NCBI GenBank assembly: GCA_016719295.1
Contig: JADKAF010000001.1
Coordinates: 5,146,001 to 5,210,000, forward strand
Direction of reading: 5' to 3'
DNA: 64,000 nt
DNA from: Planctomycetota bacterium
GTDB lineage: Bacteria; Planctomycetota; UBA1135; JADKAF01
Shown piece after piece: positions 26,258 to 35,766 of this stretch. A program made the translations under genes and the position numbers. Each line of letters opens with the position of its first letter. The stretch's first letter is position 1. The notes below the pieces were generated by a model. That model was not told where the DNA came from. It worked only from the letters and a program-made list of their open reading frames with translations, and did no database searches.

Positions 26258-28195
26258 TTAGGGGAGGGTCGTGGTGGCGGCGGGGGTGAGGACGGCGCCG
26301 CCGACCGCGCCCGCGTCGAGGGCGAGGCCCTGCACATAGATCGGCAGGCCGGAGAGCCCGAACTGGAAGGGGATCGGCAGCGCGAGCTCGGTCGAGCCGA
26401 AGATGTTCGCCGCCGTGCCGATCGAGAGATCGGGCTGCACGAGCAGCGCGCCGCCGAAGAGCGGCAGGAAGCTCGGGGCGAAGCCGATCACGTAGAAGCT
26501 CGGCGCGAAGGGCGGGAGCCGGTTCAGTTGGACGCGCAGGCTGCCGCCGGGCGCGGAGACGCCTGAGAGCGAGAGCGCGGCGACGCCGTTCGATCCGTTG
26601 GTGCCGCTGCCCGAGCGCTGTATCGCGCCGCTCGCGAAGCGCGAGCGCAGCAGGCACGCGGCGTCGGCGCTCACTTGGTTCAACGTCACCGCGCCGACGC
26701 GCACGAGGCAGGGGCCGAGCGCGGGATCGATCCAGAAGGTGCCGAGCTCGCGCCAACCGGCGAGGGCGGTGTTCCGCTGATCGACGAGCACGCGCAGCAC
26801 GCCACCGGCGTGCTCGATCTCGTGCGGCGCGCCGGTCGAGAGCGAAGGCTCGTTCGGCACGTGGATCTGCACGCGATAGAGACCGGCTTCCGGAGCCACG
26901 AGCGTGAAGGTCGTGGCCTCGCTCGGTGCGGCGCTCGGGCTCGCGAGCGCAAAGGTTCCTGCGCTGGCCGCGGCGCTCGTCTGCAGTGCGAACGCGGGCG
27001 AGCGCAGCGTCGTGGGATCGCTCTCCTCGGCTTGGATCGGCGCGGGACGCCAGCCGGCGGCGCGCTGCGGCAGCGCGGCGGGGTTCTGGAAGAGCTGCGC
27101 CTGCAGCGCGGGCAAGTCGTCGTAGAGGCCCTCGGCATACCAGAAGACATGCCCGGGGAGATGGCGCGTGCGATTCGCCGCGACCATGCCGAGCACATCG
27201 TTCGTCGCCGTGCCCGTGATGGCGCGGATGCCGGGAGCGACCTTGCTGCGGAGCGGTGTCGAGACGTACGAGAGCTGTTGATCGAGCGTCGTCAGGTACG
27301 AAGAGAGCGTCGTGCGGTAGACCTGCGGATAGACGAGGTCGAGCGAACCGCTGCTGACCCACTGCGGCCAGTCCTGCAGGAAGTTGTCGTAGGCGCCGGG
27401 CATCACCGTCGGCGCGTCGGTGACGCGCAGCGTAGAGCGCCGCAGCTTCACCTCGTCGTAGACCTCGCGGTGGAACTGATTCAGGCGATCCGCGCGCCAA
27501 CGCTTCCAGCTCGACTGGTTCGCGTTGGTCGGAGGCTGCTGACCCGTCGCGGCCTGATACGCGGCGCGCGTCGCCGCGTCGTAGCCGAACGACGTGCTGG
27601 GGTAGCGCACGCGGTCGAGCTGGATCCCGTCCACGTCATAGCGCTCGGCGACCTCGACGCAGAGCTCGAGCAGGAAGCGGCGCACCGCGGGGTTCTCGTG
27701 CGCGCCCCAAGTGAAGAAGCCGCCGCCACCGTCGCTCACCGCGCTCTGCCCATTCGCGTCGAGCGCGATCCAGGAGGGGTTCGCGGAGAGCACGGGACCC
27801 ACGCCGTTCGTCCCGCCGAACCAACCGCTCCACCCCAGCATGAAGCCGTACTCGAACCAGGCCTCGACCTCGAGGCCGCGCCGATGTGCTTCGACGATCA
27901 TCTCCTGCAGCGGATCGCGCCCGACGTAGCTCGGATCCTGTCGCTGCCCGCACGCCGCGAAGAGCACGTCACTCGGATGGATCGTGAAGCCGCGGCTCCA
28001 TACGTTCACGCACACCAGGTTCAGCTTCGCCGCCGCGAGCTGGTCGAGCGTGTCGATGATCTTCTGGCGCGAGCTCAGGCCATCGCGGGCGATCCAGACG
28101 CCGCGCAGCTCGGGCGTCTGAGCACGCGAGGGCGCGAGGCCGGCGGAGGCGCAGACCAGGACGGTGGCGAGGGTGGAGGGGCAGGAAGTGCGCAT
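26258..28195 (-). CDS. Secreted GHL10-like (DUF187) glycosidase-like protein with C-terminal module
   Basis: 645 residues from ATG 28195 with a signal peptide ending PSRAQ. Residues ~30-370 match glycosyl-hydrolase-like 10 proteins: ELRGVWIARDGLSS, LNLVCVNVWSRGFT, GLEVEAWFEYGFM, VDGIQLDRVRYPS and YPQVYR, a TIM barrel acting on bacterial surface glycans. Residues ~390-520 are a beta-sandwich (AGLYRVQIHVPNEPS). The last ~100 residues (GGSLRVQLNRLPPFAPS, ALPIPFQFGLSGLPIYVQG) match the secreted C-terminal module seen elsewhere in the window. It begins right after repeat copy A on the downstream side. Enzymatic activity is unproven. Confidence 0.83.
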   Translation of the reverse strand: MRTSCPSTLATVLVCASAGLAPSRAQTPELRGVWIARDGLSSRQKIIDTLDQLAAAKLNLVCVNVWSRGFTIHPSDVLFAACGQRQDPSYVGRDPLQEMIVEAHRRGLEVEAWFEYGFMLGWSGWFGGTNGVGPVLSANPSWIALDANGQSAVSDGGGGFFTWGAHENPAVRRFLLELCVEVAERYDVDGIQLDRVRYPSTSFGYDAATRAAYQAATGQQPPTNANQSSWKRWRADRLNQFHREVYDEVKLRRSTLRVTDAPTVMPGAYDNFLQDWPQWVSSGSLDLVYPQVYRTTLSSYLTTLDQQLSYVSTPLRSKVAPGIRAITGTATNDVLGMVAANRTRHLPGHVFWYAEGLYDDLPALQAQLFQNPAALPQRAAGWRPAPIQAEESDPTTLRSPAFALQTSAAASAGTFALASPSAAPSEATTFTLVAPEAGLYRVQIHVPNEPSLSTGAPHEIEHAGGVLRVLVDQRNTALAGWRELGTFWIDPALGPCLVRVGAVTLNQVSADAACLLRSRFASGAIQRSGSGTNGSNGVAALSLSGVSAPGGSLRVQLNRLPPFAPSFYVIGFAPSFLPLFGGALLVQPDLSIGTAANIFGSTELALPIPFQFGLSGLPIYVQGLALDAGAVGGAVLTPAATTTLP

Positions 28196-28588
28196 GGGAG
28201 CGGGGAAGCGGGTCCGAGGCGAGTGGCCGAGCCCGCGAGAATCTACCCCGGAGCACCGAGCTCCTTCGATCCGCGTGGGGGCGCGGCGCAAGAGGCGCAG
28301 AGGCGCTCTCGCATCAGCGGAGATGATCAACGCCTCTCGCGAAGCTCCTCGCCAGCGTCTGGAAGAGGAGCGGCAGCCGTCGGCGCGTGCGGAGCGCCGC
28401 GCGCAAGCTGCGGATCGCTTCGAGGTCGCGCGGGTCTTCTCGCTTGGGAGCAGCCAGCGATCGTGCTCTCATGGCAGCTGGGAAGGGCATCCACGACTCC
28501 CGGCGATCGCGAACACGGACTGGCGCGATCGCCGCGAGCGCGCTCCAATCCCTGGCCCGCCGTCCGACTTTACTCCACCCCGAGCGAC
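28196..28588. other. 393-base divergent intergenic region
   Basis: This region separates the divergent GHL10-like gene and the second peroxidase gene and must hold both promoters. No coding ORF or RNA gene was seen. A 10-bp inverted repeat at 28501-28534 is the only structure noted. Confidence 0.6.
28501..28534. promoter_or_regulatory. Inverted repeat upstream of the second di-heme peroxidase gene
   Basis: CGGCGATCGC (28501-28510) and GCGATCGCCG (28525-28534) are exact inverse copies with a 14-base spacer, ending 54 bases before the ATG. An operator is possible; in a GC-rich genome a chance repeat cannot be excluded. Confidence 0.35.
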
Positions 28589-29623
28589 ATGCGCACCGCC
28601 ACTCTCCTCCCTGTGTCCCTCGCCCCGCTCGTCCTCTTCGCCTGCATGGGCTCCGAAGGCAGCACGACGATCACGCCGAAGAAGAGCGATCCGCTGCAGG
28701 CGCCGGTCGGCCTGGAGAGCGCCGCCCTCGTCACCAACGTGGAGAACCCGCTCACGCTGGCCAAGCTCGAGCTCGGCAAGCAGCTCTTCTTCGACCCGCG
28801 CCTCTCGGGCACCGGCACGATGGCGTGCAACGCGTGCCACTACCCCGAGAAGGCCTTCACCGACGGCAACGCGCTGTCGAAGAAGGACGACGGGGGCATG
28901 AATACGCGCAACTCGCCGACCATGCACAACGTCGGCTATCTCGACCGCCTCTACTGGGACGGCCGCGCGAAGACCCTCGAGTCGAACGTCCTCGCGGCGT
29001 GGAAGGCGCAGATCGGCGGCAAGCCCGAAGAGGTCGCGAAGAAGCTCGCCGAGGTTCCGGCCTACGCGAAGGCGTTCCAGGACGCCTTCGGCGAGGCGCC
29101 GAGCGAGAAGACCATCGTGAACGCGCTCGCGTCGTTCCTCCGCGGCCTCCGCAGCGGCGACTCGGGCTATGACCGCTACATGGCGGGGGACCAGAACGCG
29201 CTCGCCGCGAACGCGAAGGCCGGCATGGAGCTCTTCTTCGGCAAGGCCGGTTGCGCCGCGTGTCATGCGGCGCCGCTCTTCACGAACAAGAGCTTCCACA
29301 ACGCCGGGATCGGCATGAGCGCCGAGAAGCCCGACGTCGGCGCCGCCGGCGAGAAGGCGTTCAACGACCCGACGAAGATGGGCCAGTTCAAGACGCCGAC
29401 GCTGCGCGATGTCGCGAAGACGGCGCCTTACTTCCACGATGGCAGCGTGGCCACGCTGCGCGAGGCCGTGAAGCTGATGGCCTCGGGCGGCCTCGCGAAC
29501 GCCAACAAGGATCCGCTGCTCCAGGACCGCCAGCTCAGCGACGCCGAGCTCGATCAGCTCGTCGCGTTCCTGGAGGCGCTGTCGGGCAACCTGAGCTGGA
29601 CCGCGCCGGTCGTGCCGAAGTAG
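28589..29623 (+). CDS. Di-heme cytochrome c peroxidase lipoprotein
   Basis: 344 residues from ATG 28589 with a lipobox (PLVLFAC, Cys near residue 14). Two CxxCH heme sites: CNACHYPEKAFTDG (~residue 74) and CAACHAAPLFTNKSFHN (~residue 223), followed by FKTPTLRDVAKTAPYFHDGS. Family enzymes reduce H2O2 at the membrane outer face or act as MauG-like oxidases. It shares domain order with the peroxidase at 12930-13997 but is a distinct paralogue with a lipid anchor. The tandem EEP gene begins nine bases after its stop, so the two are probably co-transcribed. Confidence 0.9.
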   Translation: MRTATLLPVSLAPLVLFACMGSEGSTTITPKKSDPLQAPVGLESAALVTNVENPLTLAKLELGKQLFFDPRLSGTGTMACNACHYPEKAFTDGNALSKKDDGGMNTRNSPTMHNVGYLDRLYWDGRAKTLESNVLAAWKAQIGGKPEEVAKKLAEVPAYAKAFQDAFGEAPSEKTIVNALASFLRGLRSGDSGYDRYMAGDQNALAANAKAGMELFFGKAGCAACHAAPLFTNKSFHNAGIGMSAEKPDVGAAGEKAFNDPTKMGQFKTPTLRDVAKTAPYFHDGSVATLREAVKLMASGGLANANKDPLLQDRQLSDAELDQLVAFLEALSGNLSWTAPVVPK

Positions 29624-29631
29624 CGGCACGG

Positions 29632-31752
29632 ATGCGGTGCTCCGCTCTCCTGCTCGCGGTGCTCGCCTTCGGCGCGGCGCTCCGCGGGCAGGAGCCCGCA
29701 CTTCAGGAGCTCGCGCCGCTGCGCGTGCTGAGCTTGAACGCTTGGCATGGCGGGAAGCGCGTGGAGGACGGCCAAGCGAAGCTGCTCGCGGCGATCCGCG
29801 CCGCGCGCGCGGACGTGGTCGGTTTGCAGGAGGCGCGCGCCGGTCTGCCCTTCTTCCTCGCCCAGGAGCTGGGCTGGGACCTCGTCGCGAAGGACGACCA
29901 GAGCGTCGCGATCCTCTCGCGCCATCCCGTCGTCGCGCGTCACGCGCGGACGAAGAACGACGCCGGTCTCGGCGCGCGCTTGCGCGTTCGCGAGGAGCCG
30001 CCAGCCGAGATCGAGGTCTTCGTCGCGCATCTCGATTACGACCCCTACGGGCCCTATCAGGCGCACTTCGATCGCGCGCCGCTCGAGGCGATCCTCGAGG
30101 CGCAGCGGCAGAACCAGCTCGCCGAGATCGAGGATCTGCTGCTCGCGATGAGGCCCGCGCTCGCGCAGCGCGATGCGGTGCCGGTCGTGCTGATGGGCGA
30201 CCTCAATACGCCCTCTCATCTCGACTGGACCGCGGCCTGCAGATCGCGCAACGCTGGCTATGTGATCGAGTGGCCCGTCACGCACGCGATCGAGCGCGCG
30301 GGCTTCGTCGATGTGTTCCGCTCGCGGCATCCCGATCCGCTCGCCGAGCCGGGTACCACCTGGAGCCCGGTGGTCCGCGCCAACGAAGGGCGCATCGAGC
30401 CGCAGGATCGCATCGACTACGTCTTCTACACCGGAGACGGCGCTCGACTCGCGCGCGCGGAGCACCTCGTGCTCGGGACGCCGCAGCCCGAGCCCGATCA
30501 CGCGGCGAACGAGTGGCCCACCGATCACGTCGCGGTGCTCGCCGAGCTCGCGCTGGAGCTCCCCTGCTCGCCACAGAGGAACGCCGAGCGCACGCGCCTC
30601 GAGCTCGCGAGCTCGAGCGTGCGCGCCGGTGAGCCGTTGGTCGCGCGCTTCTCTGGCACCGCCGGGGTCGCGCGTGGCTGGATCGGCATCTGGCCAGCGC
30701 CGGCGTTCCCCGAAGCGGTGCCCGCGACGCGCTGGAGCTATCTGCACGGCTCGCAGGTCGCGCGCGACGAGCGCGGTCCGGCCGAAGGGAATCTGCGCTT
30801 CGCCACCGGAGCCGATCCCGAGCAGCCGCTGCCCCCGGGCGAGTACTTCGCGTGGCTGCTCGCGAACGATCGCGACGAAGCGCTCGCGCCGCCGCAGCGC
30901 TTCCAGGTGCTGCCGCGGCGCGCGCCGAGCGAGCTCGCGCGCCCGCGCGATCGACTGCGCGTCCTCGTCTGGAACCTCTGGCACGGCGGCCGGGAAGACG
31001 GCGAGGCCGGCTTCGTGCGCGCGCTCGAGATCCTGCGCGCGGCCGATCCCGATGTGGCGCTGCTCGTCGAGACCTACGGCTCGGGGCAGCGGATCGCCGC
31101 GGCGCTCGATCTGCATCTCGCGATGCCGACGCCGGCCGACAACTTGGCGCTGCTCTCGCGCTGGCCCTTCGCCGAGGTGTGGGAGCTCGGCGAGCGCTTC
31201 CACGGGCTCGGCGGCGTGATCGACGTTCCCGGCTTCGGCCCGCTCGCGCTCGTCGACGTGTGGCTGAGCTATGCCGCGGAGATCTGGGAGGAGGGCAGCC
31301 GCGCGCGCTGCTCGCCGACGGAGATGCTGGCGCAGCACGAGCGCAGCGCGCTCGCCGATCTCGACGCGCTGCTGCGGCCGCTGCGGCGTCGGCTCGCGGA
31401 GCGCGCTCCGTTGCCCGTCCTGCTCGGCGGCGACTTCAACAGCATGTCGCACGAGGACTACGTCGAGAGCGCGCGCTCGCAGTACGGCGAGCCGATCGCC
31501 TGGCCCGCGACGCGGCGCCTCGTGGAGCTGGGGTTTGGCGACGCGTGGCGCGCCGTTCATCCCGGCGTCGATCGCGCCGCGGATCGCACCTGGTCGCCGC
31601 GCTTTCCGCGCCAAGAGCAGGATCGCATCGACTTCCTGTTCTGGCGCGGCGAGCGTCTCGTGCCGCGCGCGGCGCGGCGCATCGATCGGCATCCCGAGGG
31701 CTTCCCCTCGGATCACGCGGCGCTCGTCTTCGAGCTCGAGCTCCGTCGCTGA
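29632..31752 (+). CDS. Secreted protein with two endonuclease/exonuclease/phosphatase domains
   Basis: 706 residues. A signal peptide ends ALRGQ. Domain 1 (~25-310) has LRVLSLNAWHGG, DVVGLQEARAG, VVLMGDLNTPSHLDW and WPTDHVAVLAEL, the Asn, Glu, Asp-Asn and His set of EEP enzymes. A beta-sandwich follows (~325-435, EPLVARFSGTAGVARGW). Domain 2 (~440-705) repeats the pattern with LRVLVWNLWHGG, DVALLVETYGSG, VLLGGDFNSMSHEDY and FPSDHAALVFEL. Both active sites look complete. Extracellular nuclease or phosphodiesterase activity is inferred. The two halves are clearly related, pointing to internal duplication. It follows the peroxidase lipoprotein gene by nine bases. Confidence 0.88.
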   Translation: MRCSALLLAVLAFGAALRGQEPALQELAPLRVLSLNAWHGGKRVEDGQAKLLAAIRAARADVVGLQEARAGLPFFLAQELGWDLVAKDDQSVAILSRHPVVARHARTKNDAGLGARLRVREEPPAEIEVFVAHLDYDPYGPYQAHFDRAPLEAILEAQRQNQLAEIEDLLLAMRPALAQRDAVPVVLMGDLNTPSHLDWTAACRSRNAGYVIEWPVTHAIERAGFVDVFRSRHPDPLAEPGTTWSPVVRANEGRIEPQDRIDYVFYTGDGARLARAEHLVLGTPQPEPDHAANEWPTDHVAVLAELALELPCSPQRNAERTRLELASSSVRAGEPLVARFSGTAGVARGWIGIWPAPAFPEAVPATRWSYLHGSQVARDERGPAEGNLRFATGADPEQPLPPGEYFAWLLANDRDEALAPPQRFQVLPRRAPSELARPRDRLRVLVWNLWHGGREDGEAGFVRALEILRAADPDVALLVETYGSGQRIAAALDLHLAMPTPADNLALLSRWPFAEVWELGERFHGLGGVIDVPGFGPLALVDVWLSYAAEIWEEGSRARCSPTEMLAQHERSALADLDALLRPLRRRLAERAPLPVLLGGDFNSMSHEDYVESARSQYGEPIAWPATRRLVELGFGDAWRAVHPGVDRAADRTWSPRFPRQEQDRIDFLFWRGERLVPRAARRIDRHPEGFPSDHAALVFELELRR

Positions 31753-31781
31753 GCTCCACTGCTCCGCGAGCTTGCGGGCCT

Positions 31782-33356
31782 TCAGGGGCCGTCGACGATC
31801 TTCTCGAGGACGCAGGCGAAGGGACCGGAGAACTCCGTCGTCGCCTCTCCGGTGTGGATCTCGCGCCACGCGCCGCTGGCGAGCAGCTCCTCGCGCGTGT
31901 GCGCGGGCGACATGAGCGGCGCGTACTTTGCATCCCAGAGGAAGAGGCCGCCGCGCGGCAGCGCGCGCGCTCGCTCCGCGAGCGACGGGCCGCTCCACGA
32001 GCGCTCACCGCCGAGGAACACCTCGGCCCAAGGGGAAGCGGAGATCCAGCCCGGCGCCTGCGGTCGTTCGCGGCGCATCCACGACGCTGCGTCGCGCAGC
32101 ACGAGCTGGTCCGGTGCAAAGGCGTGAGGCAGGAAGTGGCCGAGCGGTGGCCGGCCGAACCAGAGAACGCCGAGCTGCATGCACGCCAAGATTCCGAAGA
32201 GCACGAGCCAAGCGCGATAAGCGCCTGCGCGTCCCCCGACCATGGCGATGGCGAGGACGAGCAGCAACGCGGTGGCGAGGAGGAGCGCGGCGCGCGCCCA
32301 TTCGATCCACACGGGGAGCGCGGTCGCAGCGCCGCCGACGGTCAGCAGCGCGAAGAGCGCACAGCCAGTCGCGACGCCTCGCGACGCGCTGCTGGCCAGT
32401 GCCGAGCGACGGGGGAGGTGCATGAGTCGCGTCGTGCGCTCGAGGCCGACCGCTGCTGCGACACCGACGATGCCGGCGATCGGCACGAGGAAGCGCGGAT
32501 AGCCCGCGCTCGCGAAGAGCCCGAAGCGGAAGATCAAGCTGTGCGCGGCGAGCCACAAGGCGCCGCTCGCGATCCAGAGCAACGCCCCGCGGCGCCTCGC
32601 GAGCGCCAGCGCGCCGGCGCAGGCCGCGAGCAGCAGCGCGCTCGAGAACGCGACGTGCGCGTGCAGCCACATCGTGAGCCATTCCCCGGAGCCGTAGATC
32701 GTCGTCGGCTTCGGCTCGAAGAAGGCCTGCACCGGCGCGCGCCCGAGGAACGCGAGCGCGAGCAGGTTGTGCGCGAGCGGCGCCCAGCCGAGCGCGAGCC
32801 AGGCGCTCCAGCGCGGGCGCTCGCGCAGGAACGCGAGCCCCCAGAGCCCCGTGAGCAGCACCGCCTCGTGGCGCGTCAGCATCGCGAGCGAGATCAACGC
32901 CGCGCTCGCGGTGAAGCGCCGTTGCTGCAGCAGCCGGAACGCCAGCGTGAGATAGAACGCGAGCGCGGTCTCGGTGAGCGTGGTCGTGCTCAGCGTGAAG
33001 AAGAGCGGCTGCAGCCAGACCAGCGCGGGCACGATCGCGGCCCAGCGCACGCGCAGCTCGCGAGCGATCGCGTAGCTCCACCACGCGACGCAGGCCGAAA
33101 GCAGCACGCTGAAGAGGCGCGCGGGGAGCCAGCCCAGCGCCGCGGGGAGCGCATAGAGCACCGTGAAGCCGGGCCGTCCCCACGAGTCGAGCAAGTAGCG
33201 GGGATCGGAGCAGCTCCACGCAGCCATCTGCAGGTGCGTGAGGTCGTCGTCCTGGTAGACGGATTCGGAGAGCCACGCGACCAGCGCGGCGAGGGCGGCG
33301 CCAGCCAGGCTGAGGGCGAGCGCCACCCGGCGGTCGTTCGAGCTCAGCCTGTCCAC
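31782..33356 (-). CDS. Polytopic glycosyltransferase-like membrane protein (ArnT/PMT class)
   Basis: 524 residues starting at GTG 33356, which overlaps the upstream peptidase stop by 13 bases. About 10-12 membrane helices precede a ~110-residue C-terminal soluble part. The first loop has WLSESVYQDDDLTHLQMA, where acidic residues after helix 1 are the catalytic site of GT-C enzymes, and SWGRPGFTVLYALP follows. Later: LTRHEAVLLTGLWGLAFL. A lipid-linked sugar donor is likely; the acceptor is unknown. No nearby glycan cluster is seen. Confidence 0.75.
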   Translation of the reverse strand: MDRLSSNDRRVALALSLAGAALAALVAWLSESVYQDDDLTHLQMAAWSCSDPRYLLDSWGRPGFTVLYALPAALGWLPARLFSVLLSACVAWWSYAIARELRVRWAAIVPALVWLQPLFFTLSTTTLTETALAFYLTLAFRLLQQRRFTASAALISLAMLTRHEAVLLTGLWGLAFLRERPRWSAWLALGWAPLAHNLLALAFLGRAPVQAFFEPKPTTIYGSGEWLTMWLHAHVAFSSALLLAACAGALALARRRGALLWIASGALWLAAHSLIFRFGLFASAGYPRFLVPIAGIVGVAAAVGLERTTRLMHLPRRSALASSASRGVATGCALFALLTVGGAATALPVWIEWARAALLLATALLLVLAIAMVGGRAGAYRAWLVLFGILACMQLGVLWFGRPPLGHFLPHAFAPDQLVLRDAASWMRRERPQAPGWISASPWAEVFLGGERSWSGPSLAERARALPRGGLFLWDAKYAPLMSPAHTREELLASGAWREIHTGEATTEFSGPFACVLEKIVDGP

Positions 33357-35689
33357 CGCGGCTCCCTTGCCAGCAGATGTCGCACGAAGAAGTCCGCTCG
33401 GCGGCGACGCCCATACGGCGTCTCCGCCGAGCCATGGCCAGCACCCGGGATGATCAGCAGCTCGAAGTCCTTGTCGGCGCGGACGAGAGCCGCGGCGACC
33501 TGCATGGTCGAGGCGGGATCGACGTTGCGGTCGAGCTCCCCGGCGATGAGCAAGAGCTTGCCTCGCAGGCGATGAGCCTGGGTGACGTTGGACTGCTCGT
33601 CGTAGTGCGGGCCGATGGGCCAGCCCATCCAGAGCTCGTTCCACCAGATCTTGTCCATGCGGTTGTCGTGGCAGCCGCAGTCGGCGACGCCGACGCGATA
33701 GAAGTCGCCGTGCGCGAGCAATCCCCGCAGCGCGTTCTGGCCGCCGGCGGACCCGCCGAAGATGCCGACGCGCTCGAGATCGAGGTAGGGTCGCGTCGCG
33801 GCGGCAGCGCGGAGCCAGGCGATGCGATCGGGGAAGCCCGCGTCGCCCAGGTTCTTCCAGCAGACATCGTGGAAGGCCTTCGAGCGCCAGCTGGTACCCA
33901 TGCCGTCGATCTGCACGACGACGAAGCCGAGCTCGGCCATCGCGCGTGAGCCGCTCCACGCTTCGAAGCGCTTCGGCACGTGGTGATCGTGCGGCCCGGC
34001 GTAGATGTTCTCGATCACCGGATAGCGCCTGGCGGGATCGAAGGTGCTGGGCAGCACGAGGATGCCGTGGATGTCGGTCACCCCGTCGCGGCCCTTCGCG
34101 ACGAAGCGCTCGGGGCGGCGCCAGCCGCTCGCGCGCAGCGTCTCGTCGCTCGCGCGGTAGAGCTCCGCTACGAGCGCGCCGTCGGAGCTACGGCGCAGCT
34201 CGTGCACGGGCGGGAGATCGACGCGCGAGAAGGTATCGACGTAGTAGGACAGCTCCGGGCCGTAGCGCAGCTCGTGCATGCCGTCGCCCTGCGTGAGCCA
34301 GGTGATCTCGCCACCGTCGATGTTCACGCGACCGAAATGCACGTGATAGGGATCCTCGCCGGCGTGGATGCCGCTCGCGCGGAACCAGATCTGCCGGCGC
34401 TCGCGATCGATCCTCTCGACGCCGCGCACGACCCACTCGCCGCTGGTGATCGCGCGCTTCGGCTGCCCGGTCGCGAGGTCGTAGAGGTAGAGGTGGTTCC
34501 AGCCCGAGCGCTCGGACATCCAGAGCGCCTCTCCGCTCTCCCAGAGCGGCTCTAGCCATAGCTTCCCGGCGTAGTCGATGAAGGTTTGGCTCTTCTCCTC
34601 GATCAGCGTGCGCACCGCACCGCTCGCGGCGTCGATCGCGAGCCAGCGCAGCAGCTGATGGCCGCGCTGGTTGTAGAGGAAGCAGAGCTCCTTGCCGTCG
34701 GGCGTCCACTCGAGGCGCGAGATCGACCAGGGTGTGGGGAAGAGCGCTTCATCGATCGGCACGCGCGCGCCGCTCGCGAGGTCGAAGAGGACCGGTCTCG
34801 CATGCGCGATGCGATCGCCGGGCTTCAGGTACTGGAACGAGTGCAACTTAGGCTGCACCTGGTCCTTCGGCGCGGACTCGACGAGGTGCACCCTGTGCTC
34901 CTGCTCGGGCTTCTCGCGCAGCACGGCGACATGGGTCGAGCGCGGCGACCACCAGATCTGCTGCGTGTAGGCATCCTCGGCGCTGCCGTCGCTCGCGAGC
35001 TCGAGCTCTTCGTTGCTCGCCTCGTCCTTCCGCAGCACCTTGCCGTCGCGCACGAGGAGACGCAGGCGGCCGTCGGGCGAGAGCGCGCGCGGGCGCTCGC
35101 CTTCGCGGCGCTCCTCGCGCCGCGTGCCGGGCTGCGACGCTTCGCCGTTCAGCACGACGAGCGTGGGATCGCCGGCGCGCGCGCGATAGGTCCCGAGCTC
35201 GCGGCCGCCCGGTCCGAGCACGAGCCACGCGTGCCCGTCGTAGGTGTGCTGCGCGCGGCGCGCGCCGGGCTCCACCGTCCCATAGCTGCGGCGTTCGCCC
35301 TCGAGGTCGAGCCAGAGGATCTCGAGCGGCTCCTTGCTCTGGTTCGCGAAGACGAGCTCGACCTCGTCGCCGCTGCCGTTCTGCGAGCGACGCGCGCGCG
35401 TCGGCTGGAGAGGCTCCTGGCTCGCTGCGCCGCCCTTCGATTCGGCCTCGGTGAGCAGCGTTCTCTCTCCGGTCCGCGCATCAAGGCTCACGAAGACCTT
35501 ATCGCCGGTGGCGTGCGGATCGCGGAAGACGAGCTCGTGCTCGCTGCGCCAGCGCCCCTGGAAGCGCGCGCCCACGACCTTGCCGCCGACTTCGCGCCCC
35601 AAACGCTCCGCGCGCTCGTAGTCCGCGAGCGATCCCTGCCCGAAGGCCGTCGCACCCGTGAGCAGAAACACCACTCCGATCCGCATCAT
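33344..35689 (-). CDS. Secreted S9B (DPP4-like) peptidase
   Basis: 781 residues from ATG 35689 with a signal peptide ending TAFGQ. Residues ~40-500 form the DPP4-type beta-propeller (WSPRSTHVAVLREK, LEWTPDGKELCFLY, LWMSERSGWNHLYLYD). Residues ~520-780 are the prolyl-oligopeptidase hydrolase domain with the nucleophile GIFGGSAGGQNA, an Asp region LLIAGELDRNVDP and the His GAGHGSAETPYG. It would remove N-terminal dipeptides from peptides outside the cell. The motif GGSAGG instead of GWSYGG is a noteworthy variant. A GGTGCC palindrome lies upstream (35709-35745). Confidence 0.88.
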   Translation of the reverse strand: MMRIGVVFLLTGATAFGQGSLADYERAERLGREVGGKVVGARFQGRWRSEHELVFRDPHATGDKVFVSLDARTGERTLLTEAESKGGAASQEPLQPTRARRSQNGSGDEVELVFANQSKEPLEILWLDLEGERRSYGTVEPGARRAQHTYDGHAWLVLGPGGRELGTYRARAGDPTLVVLNGEASQPGTRREERREGERPRALSPDGRLRLLVRDGKVLRKDEASNEELELASDGSAEDAYTQQIWWSPRSTHVAVLREKPEQEHRVHLVESAPKDQVQPKLHSFQYLKPGDRIAHARPVLFDLASGARVPIDEALFPTPWSISRLEWTPDGKELCFLYNQRGHQLLRWLAIDAASGAVRTLIEEKSQTFIDYAGKLWLEPLWESGEALWMSERSGWNHLYLYDLATGQPKRAITSGEWVVRGVERIDRERRQIWFRASGIHAGEDPYHVHFGRVNIDGGEITWLTQGDGMHELRYGPELSYYVDTFSRVDLPPVHELRRSSDGALVAELYRASDETLRASGWRRPERFVAKGRDGVTDIHGILVLPSTFDPARRYPVIENIYAGPHDHHVPKRFEAWSGSRAMAELGFVVVQIDGMGTSWRSKAFHDVCWKNLGDAGFPDRIAWLRAAAATRPYLDLERVGIFGGSAGGQNALRGLLAHGDFYRVGVADCGCHDNRMDKIWWNELWMGWPIGPHYDEQSNVTQAHRLRGKLLLIAGELDRNVDPASTMQVAAALVRADKDFELLIIPGAGHGSAETPYGRRRRADFFVRHLLAREPRWTG

Positions 35690-35708
35690 CCCACCACCTC
35701 TTCCTCCA

Positions 35709-35745
35709 TTGCACAGTGAAGGTGCCAGGCACCTTGACTGTGCAA
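35709..35745. repeat. GGTGCC/GGCACC palindromic element, copy 1
   Basis: TTGCACAGTGAAGGTGCC and GGCACCTTGACTGTGCAA flank a central A, an 18-bp hairpin with one mismatch. It lies between the DPP4-like start and the CotH stop. A second copy is at 54178-54218. Confidence 0.8.
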
Positions 35746-35766
35746 CGACCATCGATGCCGGGCCAG

